A DNA stretch of 64,000 nt from Bradyrhizobium diazoefficiens (GCF_016616885.1 NZ_CP067102.1:7778501-7842500), one strand, 5' to 3'. Positions 7,921 to 17,398 are shown, counted from the stretch's first letter. Numbers and translations are program-made. The notes: generated from the letters alone by a model not told the origin.

Positions 7921-8049
7921 CGTCATCCCGGGGCGCGACAAAGTCGCGAGCTATGATGCGCAATTGCGCATCTGAGGATCCATTTAGCCGCAGGGACCGT
8001 TGAGGAATGGATTCCGGGTTCGCGCCAAGAGGCGCGCCCCGGAATGACG
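7921..8049. repeat. Dispersed palindromic repeat after ftsZ paralogue
   Basis: CGTCATCCCGGGGCGCG at the left pairs with GCGCCCCGGAATGACG at the right (about 8033-8049), with inner text containing GATGCGCAATTGCGCATC. This is the standard style of intergenic repeat in this group. It lies between the convergent ftsZ paralogue and the gene ending at 8076 and may act as a bidirectional transcription end. Confidence 0.65.
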
Positions 8050-8075
8050 GCGCAACTGCGCGGCGCGCCGATGCT

Positions 8076-8624
8076 TCACGCTGCCGTGCTGCGCGGGCTC
8101 TCTGCGGTTTCCTTCTTGTCCGCCTCCTTGTCACGGGACAGCCACGCCGGGAAGCGAAGCAGGCGCTCGTTGGTGTCGTTCGGCAGCTCGACGGGCGGGG
8201 CTTCATTGGCCGAACACGGCAGGTCCGGCACTGCCTGTCCTGCTCGCACCGCATCGGCGCGCTGATCCAGTTCGCGCAACAGGGGATCGAGCACGCTGTC
8301 GATCTCGCTCGCCACCGACACCAGGAAACTATTGAGCTCGCGCGCCTCGGGCACGACTGCCGTAGCCTGCTCGATCGCCCTGGAGAGACCGTCGACGACA
8401 GGTGCAAACGCGCCGGCGGCTTGCATGATTCGCGTCTTGATCGCTTCGATCTCGCCGAGGACGCGCTCACGCTCCCGCCTTTTCTTCTCCTCCGAAAGGC
8501 GGGCTTCGATTTCGGCGATCTGGGCCGTCAGGGTCGTGGCTTCGGAAGCGAGTGCATCGCGTCTTCCGCGCGCGCGATCGAGATCGCGGCTGAGATGGTC
8601 CACTAAGTCGTCCTTTCCGAACAT
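8076..8624 (-). CDS. Coiled-coil protein convergent with ftsZ paralogue
   Basis: The protein is 182 residues from the ATG at 8624 (MFGKDDLVDHLSRDLDRARG). The frame is open further upstream, and an ATG at 8756 with GGGGGATCACC before it lies just downstream of the CtrA-type box, so a 226-residue form is also possible. Residues ~10-65 are highly charged heptad-like sequence, an evident coiled coil. The middle (about 70-130) is an amphipathic helical region. The C-terminal ~50 residues are proline-rich and look disordered, apart from a RLLRFPAWL segment. The family is unknown to me. Its position and mirrored CtrA box suggest it works with the ftsZ paralogue. Confidence 0.65.
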   Translation of the reverse strand: MFGKDDLVDHLSRDLDRARGRRDALASEATTLTAQIAEIEARLSEEKKRRERERVLGEIEAIKTRIMQAAGAFAPVVDGLSRAIEQATAVVPEARELNSFLVSVASEIDSVLDPLLRELDQRADAVRAGQAVPDLPCSANEAPPVELPNDTNERLLRFPAWLSRDKEADKKETAESPRSTAA

Positions 8625-8794
8625 GGCTTTGCTCCGTAGGACAGGCGTTTTGCGCTGTAGGACGGCCCTGGCGCGTACCGCCAGCCTCACCACCGACCGG
8701 ATGGCCGGATCGGCCGAAACAGGCATCAACTTCGGTCGCGTCACATGGGCCGGCATGGTGATCCCCCCATCGCCAACATTAAGCGACCGCATGG

Positions 8795-8809
8795 TTAACA
8801 GATGGTTAA
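8795..8809. promoter_or_regulatory. Second CtrA-type box TTAA-N7-TTAA
   Basis: Read on the minus strand the site is TTAACCATCTGTTAACC, an exact TTAA-N7-TTAAC. A TTGACA at 8810-8815 (minus strand) abuts it, so the box would overlap or touch a -35 element, as is common at CtrA-activated promoters. It would drive the coiled-coil gene to its left. Confidence 0.65.
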
Positions 8810-8881
8810 TGTCAACAACCGATGCTGCCACGGGGCATCATGCCGGCGTGCCGAGTCACCTTCGACAAGGCAGCCTCTCCC

Positions 8882-9160
8882 CTACCCGCGAAAATCAATG
8901 CTCCGCAGCACGATCCCCGGCGGGGTGCCCTCGAACTCCGTTGCCTGATATTTGCGTCCCGCGCAGGCTTCGATGCGCTCGCGCAGGCGGATGAACTGGG
9001 CTTCGCGCTCGTTCGGCCGCGCGCGCGGGCCGCGTTCGAGATCGTCCATGGCGGAGGTCGAGATCGCGCAAGGAATCTCCCTCGCGCCGTCCTGCATCGA
9101 GAACTGGACGATCCCCCGGTCCTGTTCGTGGCCGACAAAGCGGCCGCTGGTGAGGGTCAT
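8882..9160 (-). CDS. DUF1488 family protein
   Basis: The 92-residue protein begins MTLTSGRFVGHEQDRGIVQF and contains an EIPCAISTSAMDDL core, then a conserved end TPPGIVLRSIDFRG. The layout fits the small DUF1488 family found in Rhizobiales and Burkholderia, whose function is unknown. The ATG at 9160 is chosen because AAGGAGTAC lies just upstream; an open frame extends to 9385 but lacks any supporting signal. A close paralogue with a lost start lies at 5549-5827. Confidence 0.75.
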   Translation of the reverse strand: MTLTSGRFVGHEQDRGIVQFSMQDGAREIPCAISTSAMDDLERGPRARPNEREAQFIRLRERIEACAGRKYQATEFEGTPPGIVLRSIDFRG

Positions 9161-9249
9161 GTGCGTACTCCTTTTACCGGCTCTTGGCTCGCAACGCTTG
9201 ACCCGAAACGCCCGGCGCGCATGCACGTTCCTTGCGACCGCGGCTTGCC

Positions 9250-9546
9250 TCAGCTGTCGCCGCTGAGCCTGGCGAAATCGTCGAACAGGGCGGCCACCAG
9301 CGCGCGGTGCCGCGTGTCCTCGGAGGGCAGGCTCGCGGCGTAGATGTTGAGCAGATAGCGCGCCTTCGCGGCCGCTTCCGGCCACGACGATGCGGGCACG
9401 GTGAGCAGCTGGTTCTCCAGCGCGGTCTCGCGCTCGCGCAGCTCCTTGAGATTGGTCTCGACCTCGGCCAGCGCGCGGCGCAGATCGGTGGCCTTCTGCG
9501 CGGCCATGCCGCGGTGCTTGTCGAGATCGACGGTATGGTCAGTCAT
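9250..9546 (-). CDS. Small helical protein of unknown function
   Basis: The 98-residue protein starts MTDHTVDLDKHRGMAAQKAT. Residues ~15-48 (LRRALAEVETNLKELRERET) should form a coiled coil, and the rest is helical (ARYLLNIYAASL). I recognise no family beyond a resemblance to small hypothetical proteins of Bradyrhizobium. It overlaps the end of the upstream gene (9539-9805) by 8 bases, so the two form a small operon. Confidence 0.6.
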   Translation of the reverse strand: MTDHTVDLDKHRGMAAQKATDLRRALAEVETNLKELRERETALENQLLTVPASSWPEAAAKARYLLNIYAASLPSEDTRHRALVAALFDDFARLSGDS

Positions 9547-9805
9547 TGGCGACGCTCGCGTCGGACGCTATCGCGTCCGCCAGGTCGGGCGCGCGGATCG
9601 ACAGCATCTCGACCGAACCGAGCACGCCCTCCACGGGCACGATGATCGAGGTGCCGACACGGCGCCAGGCCGAGAAGGTCTCGCTCTCGATCGTCTCCTC
9701 GTCGGCAATGACGGGATAGGCGCCCGCGGGCAGCAATCGATCGATGCCGTGGATGCGGAACGGATGGCGGAAGGTGACGGTTTCGCGCCGCGAACGGATG
9801 GTCAT
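9539..9805 (-). CDS. Small unknown protein, first gene of a two-gene operon
   Basis: The 88-residue protein begins MTIRSRRETVTFRHPFRI and continues with a DRLLPAGAYPVIADEETIES segment that reads as beta strands. It then has TSIIVPVEGVLGSVEM. No family is recognised with certainty. The frame is open to 9880, but the ATG at 9805 gives the natural protein start. The stop overlaps the ATG of the next gene, suggesting coupled translation. Confidence 0.6.
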   Translation of the reverse strand: MTIRSRRETVTFRHPFRIHGIDRLLPAGAYPVIADEETIESETFSAWRRVGTSIIVPVEGVLGSVEMLSIRAPDLADAIASDASVAND

Positions 9806-10091
9806 GCACGCCTGCCTTGCCTCTCGAGAGCGGCCCCAACCGACGCCAGCGATCGCGACCATGCGCTTGTCGCGCTGCAATAGCCAGCACTATCCTTGTC
9901 GCGGGCGGCGCGCGCCGAGGCCGCAGGCTACGTGCACGTTTTAGTCCTCGCTATTGATGTGACGCAGGCGTACGCTCGCCTGCATCACCGCGACTTTCGC
10001 TACGGCATCGACCGGTGACTGAGGGTCATGTGCGCTCCCGCCGAGAAACCAGTCACGAAGAGCACGCCTTCATCGTGCTCGGGAGCATGCG

Positions 10092-10460
10092 ATGGCCCGG
10101 CCGATCCGCGTGCCCTATCTCGTCTGGGCGACCGGTGAATATGGCAGCACCAATCACGGCCGCGGCAACGCGACCGTCGCGCTGCGGCTGGCACGAAAGC
10201 TGCTGCGTGACGGCTTCATGGACGTGCGCGTCTGCACGCCGCGCGGACGCGTGCTGCAATCGGACGAACTGGACGAACTCAAACCGCAAGACAAAGCTCA
10301 AGACAGATCTCAAGAGGAGACCGACGCCATGGCCAAGGGACAGCAACGTAGCAATCGCGAAGCCAAGAAGCCGAAGAAGGACAAGACCAAGGTGATCGCC
10401 GCGGCCCCGAGCCGCAAGGACGCATGGCAGCCGGAGATCGGTCAGGGGAAGAAGAAGTAG
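10092..10460 (+). CDS. Small basic protein, apparently two short genes fused in frame
   Basis: The frame encodes 122 residues with GGGAG before the ATG at 10092. The first ~60 residues (MARPIRVPYLVWATGEYGST ... VRVCTPRGRVLQSDEL) read as a compact domain. A low-complexity Gln/Asp/Lys stretch leads to MAKGQQRSNREAKKPKKDKT and a lysine-rich end. An AAGAGGAGA ribosome-binding sequence lies before the internal ATG at 10329, so the last 43 residues may be made as a separate protein. Either a stop codon was lost between two genes or the small gene is nested. Function is unknown. Confidence 0.6.
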   Translation: MARPIRVPYLVWATGEYGSTNHGRGNATVALRLARKLLRDGFMDVRVCTPRGRVLQSDELDELKPQDKAQDRSQEETDAMAKGQQRSNREAKKPKKDKTKVIAAAPSRKDAWQPEIGQGKKK

Positions 10461-10491
10461 GGGGCAAGAACGAACGCTTGCCGTAATCAGC

Positions 10492-10585
10492 CCGTCATGG
10501 CCGGGCTTGTCCCGGCCATCCACGTTCTTTCGGTGCCGATAGATTGTGAGAACGTGGATGCCCGGGACAAGCCCGGGCATGACGA
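10492..10585. repeat. Dispersed palindromic repeat
   Basis: GTCATGGCCGGGCTTGTCCC at the left mirrors GGACAAGCCCGGGCATGAC at the right, with CCACGTTCT and AGAACGTGG as inner arms. It is a classic Bradyrhizobium intergenic palindrome. It lies between the small basic gene and the DUF2235 gene. Confidence 0.75.
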
Positions 10586-10686
10586 GTTTGCGGCGCGATC
10601 ACGCGCCCAACTCTCACAGCCTTCTGGTTCCCCGTCGCGCTTTTCGGCTATACTCGCCCCGGTAGCATCACCGGGAGGGGCCCACC

Positions 10687-12009
10687 GTGGAGCACGAGCG
10701 CAAATCCGAACCGAAAAACCTCGTCATCTGCTGCGACGGCACCGGCAACGAGATCTCGGAAAACATCTCCAACGTCCTGAAGCTGTATCGCTGCCTGCGC
10801 AAGACGGACAAGACATCGCCGCGGCAGATGGTGTTTTACGATCCCGGCGTCGGCACGGTGACGGAGCCGTCGACGTGGAACAGGTGGAAAGCCAACATCA
10901 AGCTGGTGCTGGGGCTCGCCACCGGCTACGGGCTCGATGACAACGTGCTGGCGGCCTATGGCTTCCTGGTCGAGCATTACGCGCCGGGCGACAGGATCTA
11001 CCTGTTCGGCTTCTCGCGCGGCGCCTATACCGTGCGGGTGCTGGCGGGGCTGATCCACAAGGTCGGGCTGATCTCGCCGGAGCAGGCGAACCTCGCAGGC
11101 TCGGGCCTCGTCGCCTACAAGCAATATTCCGGGCTCGGGCGCGGCAACGACATCGAGGACCTCAAGGAAGGGTTCGACGAAGACGGGCCTACGCCTGAGG
11201 ACAAGTTCGATCTCGCCGCGCAATTCGCGCGCATCACCTCGTCGCGCTGGCCGACCATCCACTTCATCGGGGTGTGGGACACGGTTGCGAGCGTGATCGT
11301 GCCGCGCGCCGACCGGCTCTATTGGCCGAGCCTGGAGGAGCTGGCCTTCACGCTGCGCAATCCGAGCGTTCAGATCTTCCGCCAGGCAATCGCGATCGAC
11401 GAGCGGCGCTGCATGTTCCGCCTGAAGGCGTATGAGGAGCCGCAGGAGTATTGGCGCAACCGCTACGTGCCCGACGAGAAGAAAGAGCCGCAGGACATTC
11501 TGCAGGTGTGGTTCGCCGGCGTGCATTGCGACGTCGGCGGCGGCTTTCCCGAGGCCGAGAGCGCGGAATCGAAATACCCGCTGATCTGGATGATCGAGGA
11601 GGCGGCGAAGGCCGGGCTGAATTTCAACCCGCGCACCGTGAACCAGCTCGCCTGGGGCATCCAGCGCAAGAACTCGCCGTTCAGCTATGTCGCGCCCGCC
11701 TTCACCGGCAAGGCGGGCCAGCTGCACAATTCAATGAGCGTGGCCTGGCGCGTGCTGGAGTTTTTGCCGAAGAGCGCGACGTACAAGGAATGGCCGGAGC
11801 GGAAGGTTTTTCTCGGCTTCTACATCCCCGATTGCGAGCTGCGGCTGATTCCCGACGGCGCGCATGTGCATGAGAGCGTGTTGAAGCGGATGGCGGTGGA
11901 GCCCGGGTATCGGCCGGTGAATATGCCGAAGGACTATGTGACGGTGCCGATGCCGGTGGGGCCGGGAGTGGGGGTTGAGGCGGAGGCGGGGGAGATCGTG
12001 ACAGGGTGA
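10687..12009 (+). CDS. DUF2235 alpha/beta-hydrolase (Tle1-like catalytic domain)
   Basis: The 440-residue protein has a GTG start with GGGAGGGG upstream and a CTATAC -10-like element near 10648. It begins EPKNLVICCDGTGNEIS, holds the nucleophile elbow YLFGFSRGAY (GxSxG, about residues 100-109), and has IHFIGVWDTVAS and WFAGVHCDVGGGF. This is the pattern of the DUF2235 hydrolase family, which includes the Tle1 phospholipase effectors of type VI secretion. No T6SS genes are nearby, so a lipase or esterase role in the cell is only inferred. A decayed copy of its 5' end lies at 5366-5960. Confidence 0.85.
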   Translation: MEHERKSEPKNLVICCDGTGNEISENISNVLKLYRCLRKTDKTSPRQMVFYDPGVGTVTEPSTWNRWKANIKLVLGLATGYGLDDNVLAAYGFLVEHYAPGDRIYLFGFSRGAYTVRVLAGLIHKVGLISPEQANLAGSGLVAYKQYSGLGRGNDIEDLKEGFDEDGPTPEDKFDLAAQFARITSSRWPTIHFIGVWDTVASVIVPRADRLYWPSLEELAFTLRNPSVQIFRQAIAIDERRCMFRLKAYEEPQEYWRNRYVPDEKKEPQDILQVWFAGVHCDVGGGFPEAESAESKYPLIWMIEEAAKAGLNFNPRTVNQLAWGIQRKNSPFSYVAPAFTGKAGQLHNSMSVAWRVLEFLPKSATYKEWPERKVFLGFYIPDCELRLIPDGAHVHESVLKRMAVEPGYRPVNMPKDYVTVPMPVGPGVGVEAEAGEIVTG

Positions 12010-12200
12010 TGGATTGGGTAGGCTGGCGCCGCAAACTCCGGTGTCGTCCTGGCGAAAGCCCACCCCGCTACCGCCACTTTCCGCACTCGCCGCTACTTTT
12101 CATTAAAATTGTCCCGCCGACCTTAGTCGGATCGCATCAACTGCTCCGCCATCATCGAAGCCTGCCACCGCGTTGTCCGCGGTATTGGAGGAGAGTGCCA

Positions 12201-12446
12201 ATGCATCCGCGCCGACATGCCCGTGTGAAACCCGCCGGCCTGGTGTCCCGCCAGGCCAAGATCATCACCGACCCGCGCGCGCCTGTCATCGTCTGCACGC
12301 TGATCGACTATTCGCCGGGAGGCGCCTGCGTCGATCTCGGCGGGCAGGTGAAGATTCCTGATCGGTTCGAGCTGCTGCACGTCAACACCAAGAAGCGCTG
12401 CCGCATCGCCTGGAAGCGCGGCACGCGCGTGGGCGTGGTGTTTTAG
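12201..12446 (+). CDS. PilZ domain protein, candidate c-di-GMP receptor
   Basis: The protein is 81 residues from the ATG at 12201, preceded by GGAGGAGAG; the frame is open further upstream, but without signals. It carries the RxxxR motif (RRHAR, residues 4-8) and the D/NxSxxG motif (DYSPGG, near 37-42) that bind cyclic di-GMP. It ends with the strand CRIAWKRGTRVGVVF typical of PilZ domains. It is a stand-alone single-domain protein, so it probably relays c-di-GMP levels to an unknown partner. Confidence 0.85.
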   Translation: MHPRRHARVKPAGLVSRQAKIITDPRAPVIVCTLIDYSPGGACVDLGGQVKIPDRFELLHVNTKKRCRIAWKRGTRVGVVF

Positions 12447-12480
12447 GATTATTGCTTACCCTCCACTGGAGGGTCAGAAG

Positions 12481-12888
12481 CTACAACCGCATCCGCGCTT
12501 TCGCGCCCGCGACGATCTGCATCGCGACGCCGCCGATCCAGCCCAGCAGCACCAGCCAGGTCAGCGCGTCGTGCGGTTCGAGCCGCAGCACGATGACGGC
12601 GACTGACGCAAGCGCTGCAAGCGTGGCGCAGAGGGTGCCGGCGGAGCTCAAAAGTTCAGCGGCGTCGATCTGGCTGTGCGCGTCGTCGAAAGGCTGCTGC
12701 GGCGTGTCGATGCCGAGATAGAAGCCGATCACGCCGAGCAGCATCATCAGCAGCAGAAAGCCCTGCGTGGTGAGCGAGGCGATCGCCGATCCGACATAGG
12801 CGCCGACGAACAACCCGCACGCGGCGCCTGCCATCGCGAGGCCCAGGCGCTCGAAAACATGGGCAGTCTTGCGAACACGAAACCGCAT
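12481..12888 (-). CDS. Small integral membrane protein
   Basis: The 135-residue protein has four hydrophobic segments at about 17-37, 42-60, 82-102 and 107-127. A short acidic loop (QQPFDDAHSQIDAAE) lies between the second and third. The N-terminus is basic, suggesting it stays in the cytoplasm. No family or function is recognised. It converges on the PilZ gene. Confidence 0.65.
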   Translation of the reverse strand: MRFRVRKTAHVFERLGLAMAGAACGLFVGAYVGSAIASLTTQGFLLLMMLLGVIGFYLGIDTPQQPFDDAHSQIDAAELLSSAGTLCATLAALASVAVIVLRLEPHDALTWLVLLGWIGGVAMQIVAGAKARMRL

Positions 12889-13025
12889 GGCCGGCCTCCG
12901 TGACGCCCCCGGATGAGCGGAGGTTAGGCCAGTTTTGCGGCGGGCGGAAGGTGAGGAGGGTTACGGATGCGTGAGGTGCGCGGTGACTTCCTCTCCCCGC
13001 AAGCGGGGAGAGGTGAAGAAAGAAA

Positions 13026-14138
13026 TTACCGCGCCCCGAAACTGGTCTTGCCGAACAGCGCCTTCTGCGTCGAGGGCTGCGAGCGCCAGTATTGCGGCGG
13101 GGCTTCGACTTCGCCGCCGATCTCGGCTGCGGCGTGCCAGCCCCAGCGCGGGTCGTAGAGCATGCCGCGGGCGAGCGCGACCATGTCGGCCTTGCCGGAT
13201 GCGACGATCTCCTCGGCCTGCTTGCCTTCCGTGATCAGGCCCACCGCGATGGTCGGCAAGCCGGTCTCGCGCTTGATGGCGTCCGCAAACTGCACCTGAT
13301 AGCCGGGGCCGAGCGCGATCTTCTGCTGCGGCGAAACGCCGCCGGAGGAGGCATCGATCCAGTCGACCCCGCGCGCCTTCAGCGCCCTCGCGAATTCGAT
13401 GGTCTGCGCCAGATCCCAGCCGCCCTCGACCCAATCGGTCGACGACACCCGCATGCCGACAGGCTTGTCGTGCGGGAAAACGCTGCGCACCGCGTCGTAG
13501 ATCTCGAGCGGGAAGCGCATGCGATTTTCGAGCGAGCCGCCATATTCGTCGGTGCGCTTGTTCGAGATCGGTGACAGGAATTGATGCATGAGATAGCCGT
13601 GCGCGCCATGCAGCTCGATCGCGTCGATGCCGATGCGCTCGGCGCGCTTGGCGCTGTCGACGAACGCCTCGCGGATGCGCTTCAGACCGCTAGCATCGAG
13701 CGCGAGTGGCGCGGCCTCGCCCTCCTTGTGCGGCAGCGCCGACGGCGCCACCGTCTGCCAGCCGCCTTGATCGATCGGGATGAGCTGGCCGCCGTCCCAG
13801 GGCCGCGCGCTGGATGCCTTGCGGCCCGCATGCGCGAGCTGCATCGCGATCGCCGTGCTCGAATGTTTCCGCACCGAGGTGAGGATCTGCTTCAGCGCAG
13901 CCTCGGAGGCATCGCTGTAGAGCCCGAGGCAGCCCGGCGTGATGCGGCCGATCGCCTCGACATGGGTGGCCTCGATGCAGAACATCGCCGCGCCCGACAG
14001 CGCGAGATTGTTGATGTGGGTGAAGTGCCAGTCGGTGGGAACGCCGTCTTCGGCCGAATACTGGCACATCGGCGACACCACCAGGCGGTTCTTCAAAGTC
14101 AGGCCGCGCAGCTTGATCGGGGAAAACAGGGCGCTCAT
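13026..14138 (-). CDS. NADH:flavin oxidoreductase, old yellow enzyme family (YqjM/XenA type)
   Basis: The protein is 370 residues from the ATG at 14138 (MSALFSPIKLRGLTLKNRLV). The frame continues upstream, but the family starts here. It is an FMN-binding TIM barrel with VVSPMCQYSAEDG (the Cys of the YqjM class), a HAGRK active-site region, ELHGAHGYLMHQFLSP, RTDEYGGSLENR and the C-terminal ADMVALARGMLYDPRWGWHA. Such enzymes reduce the C=C bond of enals, enones or nitro compounds with NAD(P)H in the cytosol. The physiological substrate is not visible from context. Confidence 0.93.
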   Translation of the reverse strand: MSALFSPIKLRGLTLKNRLVVSPMCQYSAEDGVPTDWHFTHINNLALSGAAMFCIEATHVEAIGRITPGCLGLYSDASEAALKQILTSVRKHSSTAIAMQLAHAGRKASSARPWDGGQLIPIDQGGWQTVAPSALPHKEGEAAPLALDASGLKRIREAFVDSAKRAERIGIDAIELHGAHGYLMHQFLSPISNKRTDEYGGSLENRMRFPLEIYDAVRSVFPHDKPVGMRVSSTDWVEGGWDLAQTIEFARALKARGVDWIDASSGGVSPQQKIALGPGYQVQFADAIKRETGLPTIAVGLITEGKQAEEIVASGKADMVALARGMLYDPRWGWHAAAEIGGEVEAPPQYWRSQPSTQKALFGKTSFGAR

Positions 14139-14285
14139 GCGGAGATCCGGAGATGGAGGAATGGAAGCGATTGCATGAAGTTTAGTGAGCGAATCGCGAA
14201 TTGCCAGTTGCGCGGGCAGCATGGCGGCCCGCGGCGCCATGCATTGCAATGCGGGTTTGACGGGCGGCCTGGACGACAGCAGGGG

Positions 14286-15368
14286 CTAGTCCACCAGCGT
14301 GAACTGCAACAGCAGGGTGCGCTGGAGCAGCGAAAAATTGTCGTCCGACACCATCGTCAGCACGGTCTCGCCCTCCGCCGTGACATGGGCGTCGATGCCT
14401 TCCATGTTGTCGACCTCGTGGCCGAGATCGGCGTCGAACAGCACGGGGCCGTCGACCAATGCGCCGGGGGCGATCGTCCTCAACGGGATCGAGCGGATGC
14501 GGATGTTGATGCCGGTGAACCAGGAGAATTTGCGCTCGAGGATCAATAGCTCGCCCGACGGCAGCAGCACGGCGTCGCTGATGAACTGCTTGTCGGTGCG
14601 CTTGATGCTGAACTGGCCGGGCGTGGGACCGCCGATCAGGAAGCCGATCAGGTTGCCGTCGGCATCGAAGCCGCCTTCCGACAGGGCGATCAGCGTGCCC
14701 GCGAGCGGCTGGCCCTTCATATCCCTGGGCACGAACACCAGCGCCTCGAGCCCCTTGTTGTAAGGCAGCTTGCGCACAGCGGGCGGCGTCGGCACCACCT
14801 CGCCGCGGGCGCGGATGCCGCCTTTGGCGAAATCGAAGCGCATGATCTGGTTGACGCGCTCGAGCCCGACATAGACGAGCGAGCCGTCGCGCGCGAGCGA
14901 CTCGGTGTCGTACCAGAGCCGCTTCTCCGTGATCGGCCGGCCCTCGCTGTTGAGCATCGGCGCGGCCTCAACATCGTCGAGCCCGACCATCTTGCTGCCG
15001 GAATAGCGGATGGCGCCGGTGAACCAGGTGCCCTGGTCTGACAGCGCGAGAAAACGCGCGCCCTTGTCATCGAGGAAGCGGAAGCCGGACAGGCCGCCAA
15101 AGCCGCGATGCGGCGAGGTCAACACCAGACCGCTGCGATATTGCAACGCGCCGAAGCGCACGCGCGCGCGGTCGCGCGGCTCGAAATGGGGAATCGGCCG
15201 CGCGTTGACCTCGATGCCGGCGGGCTCGGTGACGGCGTGCTCGGCCCGCGCCGGCTTTGGCGCGGACTGCGCTTGCGCGAGCCGAGGGAGTGCGAGAGTG
15301 GAAAATCCCGCCGCCGCTTGGCCCAGAGAACTGGCAAGAAAGCTGCGGCGGGATGGAAGCGTGCTCAC
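14286..15368 (-). CDS. Tat-exported phytase-like esterase domain protein
   Basis: The 360-residue protein has an N-terminus with the twin-arginine signal [16 protein letters not shown] and cleavage near QAQSA. The body is a beta-propeller-type sequence of the esterase-like activity of phytase family, with [49 protein letters not shown] and NMEGIDAH segments. It probably acts in the periplasm on phosphate or ester substrates. It lies downstream of cobT and its start overlaps the cobT stop by 4 bases, so it is translationally coupled to a cobalamin gene, perhaps only by position. Confidence 0.87.
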   Translation of the reverse strand: MSTLPSRRSFLASSLGQAAAGFSTLALPRLAQAQSAPKPARAEHAVTEPAGIEVNARPIPHFEPRDRARVRFGALQYRSGLVLTSPHRGFGGLSGFRFLDDKGARFLALSDQGTWFTGAIRYSGSKMVGLDDVEAAPMLNSEGRPITEKRLWYDTESLARDGSLVYVGLERVNQIMRFDFAKGGIRARGEVVPTPPAVRKLPYNKGLEALVFVPRDMKGQPLAGTLIALSEGGFDADGNLIGFLIGGPTPGQFSIKRTDKQFISDAVLLPSGELLILERKFSWFTGINIRIRSIPLRTIAPGALVDGPVLFDADLGHEVDNMEGIDAHVTAEGETVLTMVSDDNFSLLQRTLLLQFTLVD

Positions 15369-17269
15369 GAATGCAGTTTGCGCCGCGGGCGACTGGCCGG
15401 TTGCGTGGGCGCCGTGTTGGTCTCGCTGAAGAGTTCGGCGAGCTTTTCGGTGATGGCACCGCCGAGCTCTTCGGCGTCCACGATCGTCACCGCGCGGCGG
15501 TAGTAGCGCGTCACGTCATGGCCGATGCCGATCGCGATCAGCTCGACCGGCGAGCGGGTCTCGATCTCCTCGATGATGTGGCGCAGGTGCCGCTCGAGAT
15601 AGTTGCCGGGATTGACCGACAGCGTGGAATCGTCGACCGGCGCACCGTCCGAGATCATCATCAGGATTTTGCGCTGCTCGGCCCTCGCCAGCAGGCGCTT
15701 GTGCGCCCAGTCCAGCGCCTCGCCGTCGATGTTCTCTTTCAGCAGCCCCTCGCGCATCATCAGGCCAAGGTTCTTTCGGGCACGACGCCACGGGGCGTCG
15801 GCCGACTTGTAGATGATGTGGCGGAGATCGTTGAGACGGCCGGGATTGGCCGGCTTGCCGGCGGCCAGCCAAGCTTCACGCGATTGCCCGCCCTTCCAGG
15901 CGCGCGTGGTGAAGCCCAAAATCTCGACCTTGACGCCGCAACGCTCCAGCGTGCGGGCGAGAATGTCGGCGCAGGTCGCGGCGACCGTGATCGGGCGTCC
16001 GCGCATCGAGCCGGAATTGTCGAGCAGCAGCGTCACCACGGTGTCGCGGAACGTCGCCTCCTTCTCGTGCATGAAGGACAGCGGGTGATGGGGATCGGTC
16101 ACCACGCGCGACAGCCGCGCGGGATCCAGAATGCCCTCTTCGAGATCGAACTCCCAGGCGCGGTTCTGCTGCGCCATCAGGCGGCGCTGCAGCCGGTTGG
16201 CGAGGCGGGCGACGATGCCCTGCAGATGCGCGAGCTGCTTGTCGAGATAGGCGCGCAGGCGCTCCAGCTCGTCATGGTCGCAGAGATCTTCGGCGGAGAT
16301 GACCTCGTCGAATTTCGGTGCGAAGGCGTGATATTCCGGTCCGCGCGGCTCGTTCTTGCCATGCGCGTTCGGACGCGTCGCCTCGCCCGGCGTCTCGTCG
16401 TCGCCGAGCTCGCCGTCATCGAACGTATCCGAGGTCGAGGCCTGCGCGCTTTCCATCGCGCTGTCGCTCATCTCTTCCGACGAGGCCTGCGCCTGGTCGG
16501 CGCTCATCTCCTGGGCGACATCGGAATCGGGCGAGCCATCGGCGCCGGACTGATCGTTGTCGCCGTCCTGGTTCTCGTCGTTGTCGTCATTGTCCTCGCT
16601 GTCGGCGCTGCGCTCGTCGCCGAGCTCGAGCGCGGTCAGCAGATCATGCACGGCATCGCCAAACCGGGTCTGGTCCTCGACCAGGCCATCGAGCCGGTCG
16701 AGCCGCTTGCCGATCTTGTCTTCAAGGATCGGACGCCAGAGATCGACCATCTTCTTCGCGGCCGTCGGCGGCGCCATGCCGGTCAGGCGTTCGCGCACCA
16801 GCATCGCCAGCGCGTCGGCCAGCGGCGCATCGGCGCGGTCGGTGATCTCGTCGAACTTGCCGCGATGGAAGTGGTCGTCGAGCATCGCGTTGAGATTCTT
16901 GGCGACGCCCGCCATGCGGCGCGCGCCGATCGCCTCGACGCGGGCCTGCTCGACCGCCTCGAACACGCCGCGCGCCTGCGGATTGCCGGGCATCAGCTTC
17001 CGATGCAGCTTTGCGTCGTGACAGGCGAGCTTCAGCGCGATGGAATCGGCGTGGCCGCGCACGATCGCAGCATCGCGCTTCGTCATTTTTCGCGCGGGTT
17101 CGGGCAAGCGGGCTTTGCCGGGCGCAAGGCCCGGACGCTCGGCGGCGAAGGAGACCTCAAGCTCAGGGGATTTCGCGATCGCCTTCAGGCAGGAGGCGAC
17201 CGAGCGCTTGAACGGCTCGGTCGGGGCTTCCTTGCTGTTGCGGAACTTGGAATTGGAGGGCGTGCTCAT
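15365..17269 (-). CDS. cobT: Cobaltochelatase subunit CobT
   Basis: The protein is 634 residues from the ATG at 17269 ([20 protein letters not shown]). It has an N-terminal helical domain and a long acidic linker of Asp, Glu, Ser and Asn (about residues 205-310). A von Willebrand A domain follows with the MIDAS-type motif [11 protein letters not shown]. CobT and CobS form the AAA+ chaperone rings that drive CobN to insert cobalt in the aerobic cobalamin pathway. cobS lies upstream on the same strand after a 141-base gap filled by a repeat; cobN is not in the window. Length and architecture are normal. Confidence 0.96.
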   Translation of the reverse strand: MSTPSNSKFRNSKEAPTEPFKRSVASCLKAIAKSPELEVSFAAERPGLAPGKARLPEPARKMTKRDAAIVRGHADSIALKLACHDAKLHRKLMPGNPQARGVFEAVEQARVEAIGARRMAGVAKNLNAMLDDHFHRGKFDEITDRADAPLADALAMLVRERLTGMAPPTAAKKMVDLWRPILEDKIGKRLDRLDGLVEDQTRFGDAVHDLLTALELGDERSADSEDNDDNDENQDGDNDQSGADGSPDSDVAQEMSADQAQASSEEMSDSAMESAQASTSDTFDDGELGDDETPGEATRPNAHGKNEPRGPEYHAFAPKFDEVISAEDLCDHDELERLRAYLDKQLAHLQGIVARLANRLQRRLMAQQNRAWEFDLEEGILDPARLSRVVTDPHHPLSFMHEKEATFRDTVVTLLLDNSGSMRGRPITVAATCADILARTLERCGVKVEILGFTTRAWKGGQSREAWLAAGKPANPGRLNDLRHIIYKSADAPWRRARKNLGLMMREGLLKENIDGEALDWAHKRLLARAEQRKILMMISDGAPVDDSTLSVNPGNYLERHLRHIIEEIETRSPVELIAIGIGHDVTRYYRRAVTIVDAEELGGAITEKLAELFSETNTAPTQPASRPRRKLHS

Positions 17270-17280
17270 CTCGATCTCAC

Positions 17281-17398
17281 CGTCGTCCCTGCGAAGGCGG
17301 GGACCCATAGCCACCGACGGTTGGTGCGTCAGGGAAAACTATCAGCGTCGCTTCATCGAGAGACCTCGCGGTGGGTCCCGGCTTTCACCGGGACGGCA
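17281..17398. repeat. Dispersed palindromic repeat between cobS and cobT
   Basis: CGTCGTCCCTGCGAAGGCGG at the left pairs imperfectly with GGGTCCCGGCTTTCACCGGG at the right. It fills almost the whole cobS-cobT gap, so the mRNA would carry a long hairpin between the two cistrons. No cobalamin riboswitch features were seen. Confidence 0.6.

Noticed and set aside
10018..10032. Match of 15 bases (TGAGGGTCATGTGCG) to the start region of the DUF1488 gene
   Set aside because: Too short and not extended on either side to claim another relic, although it is in the same patch.
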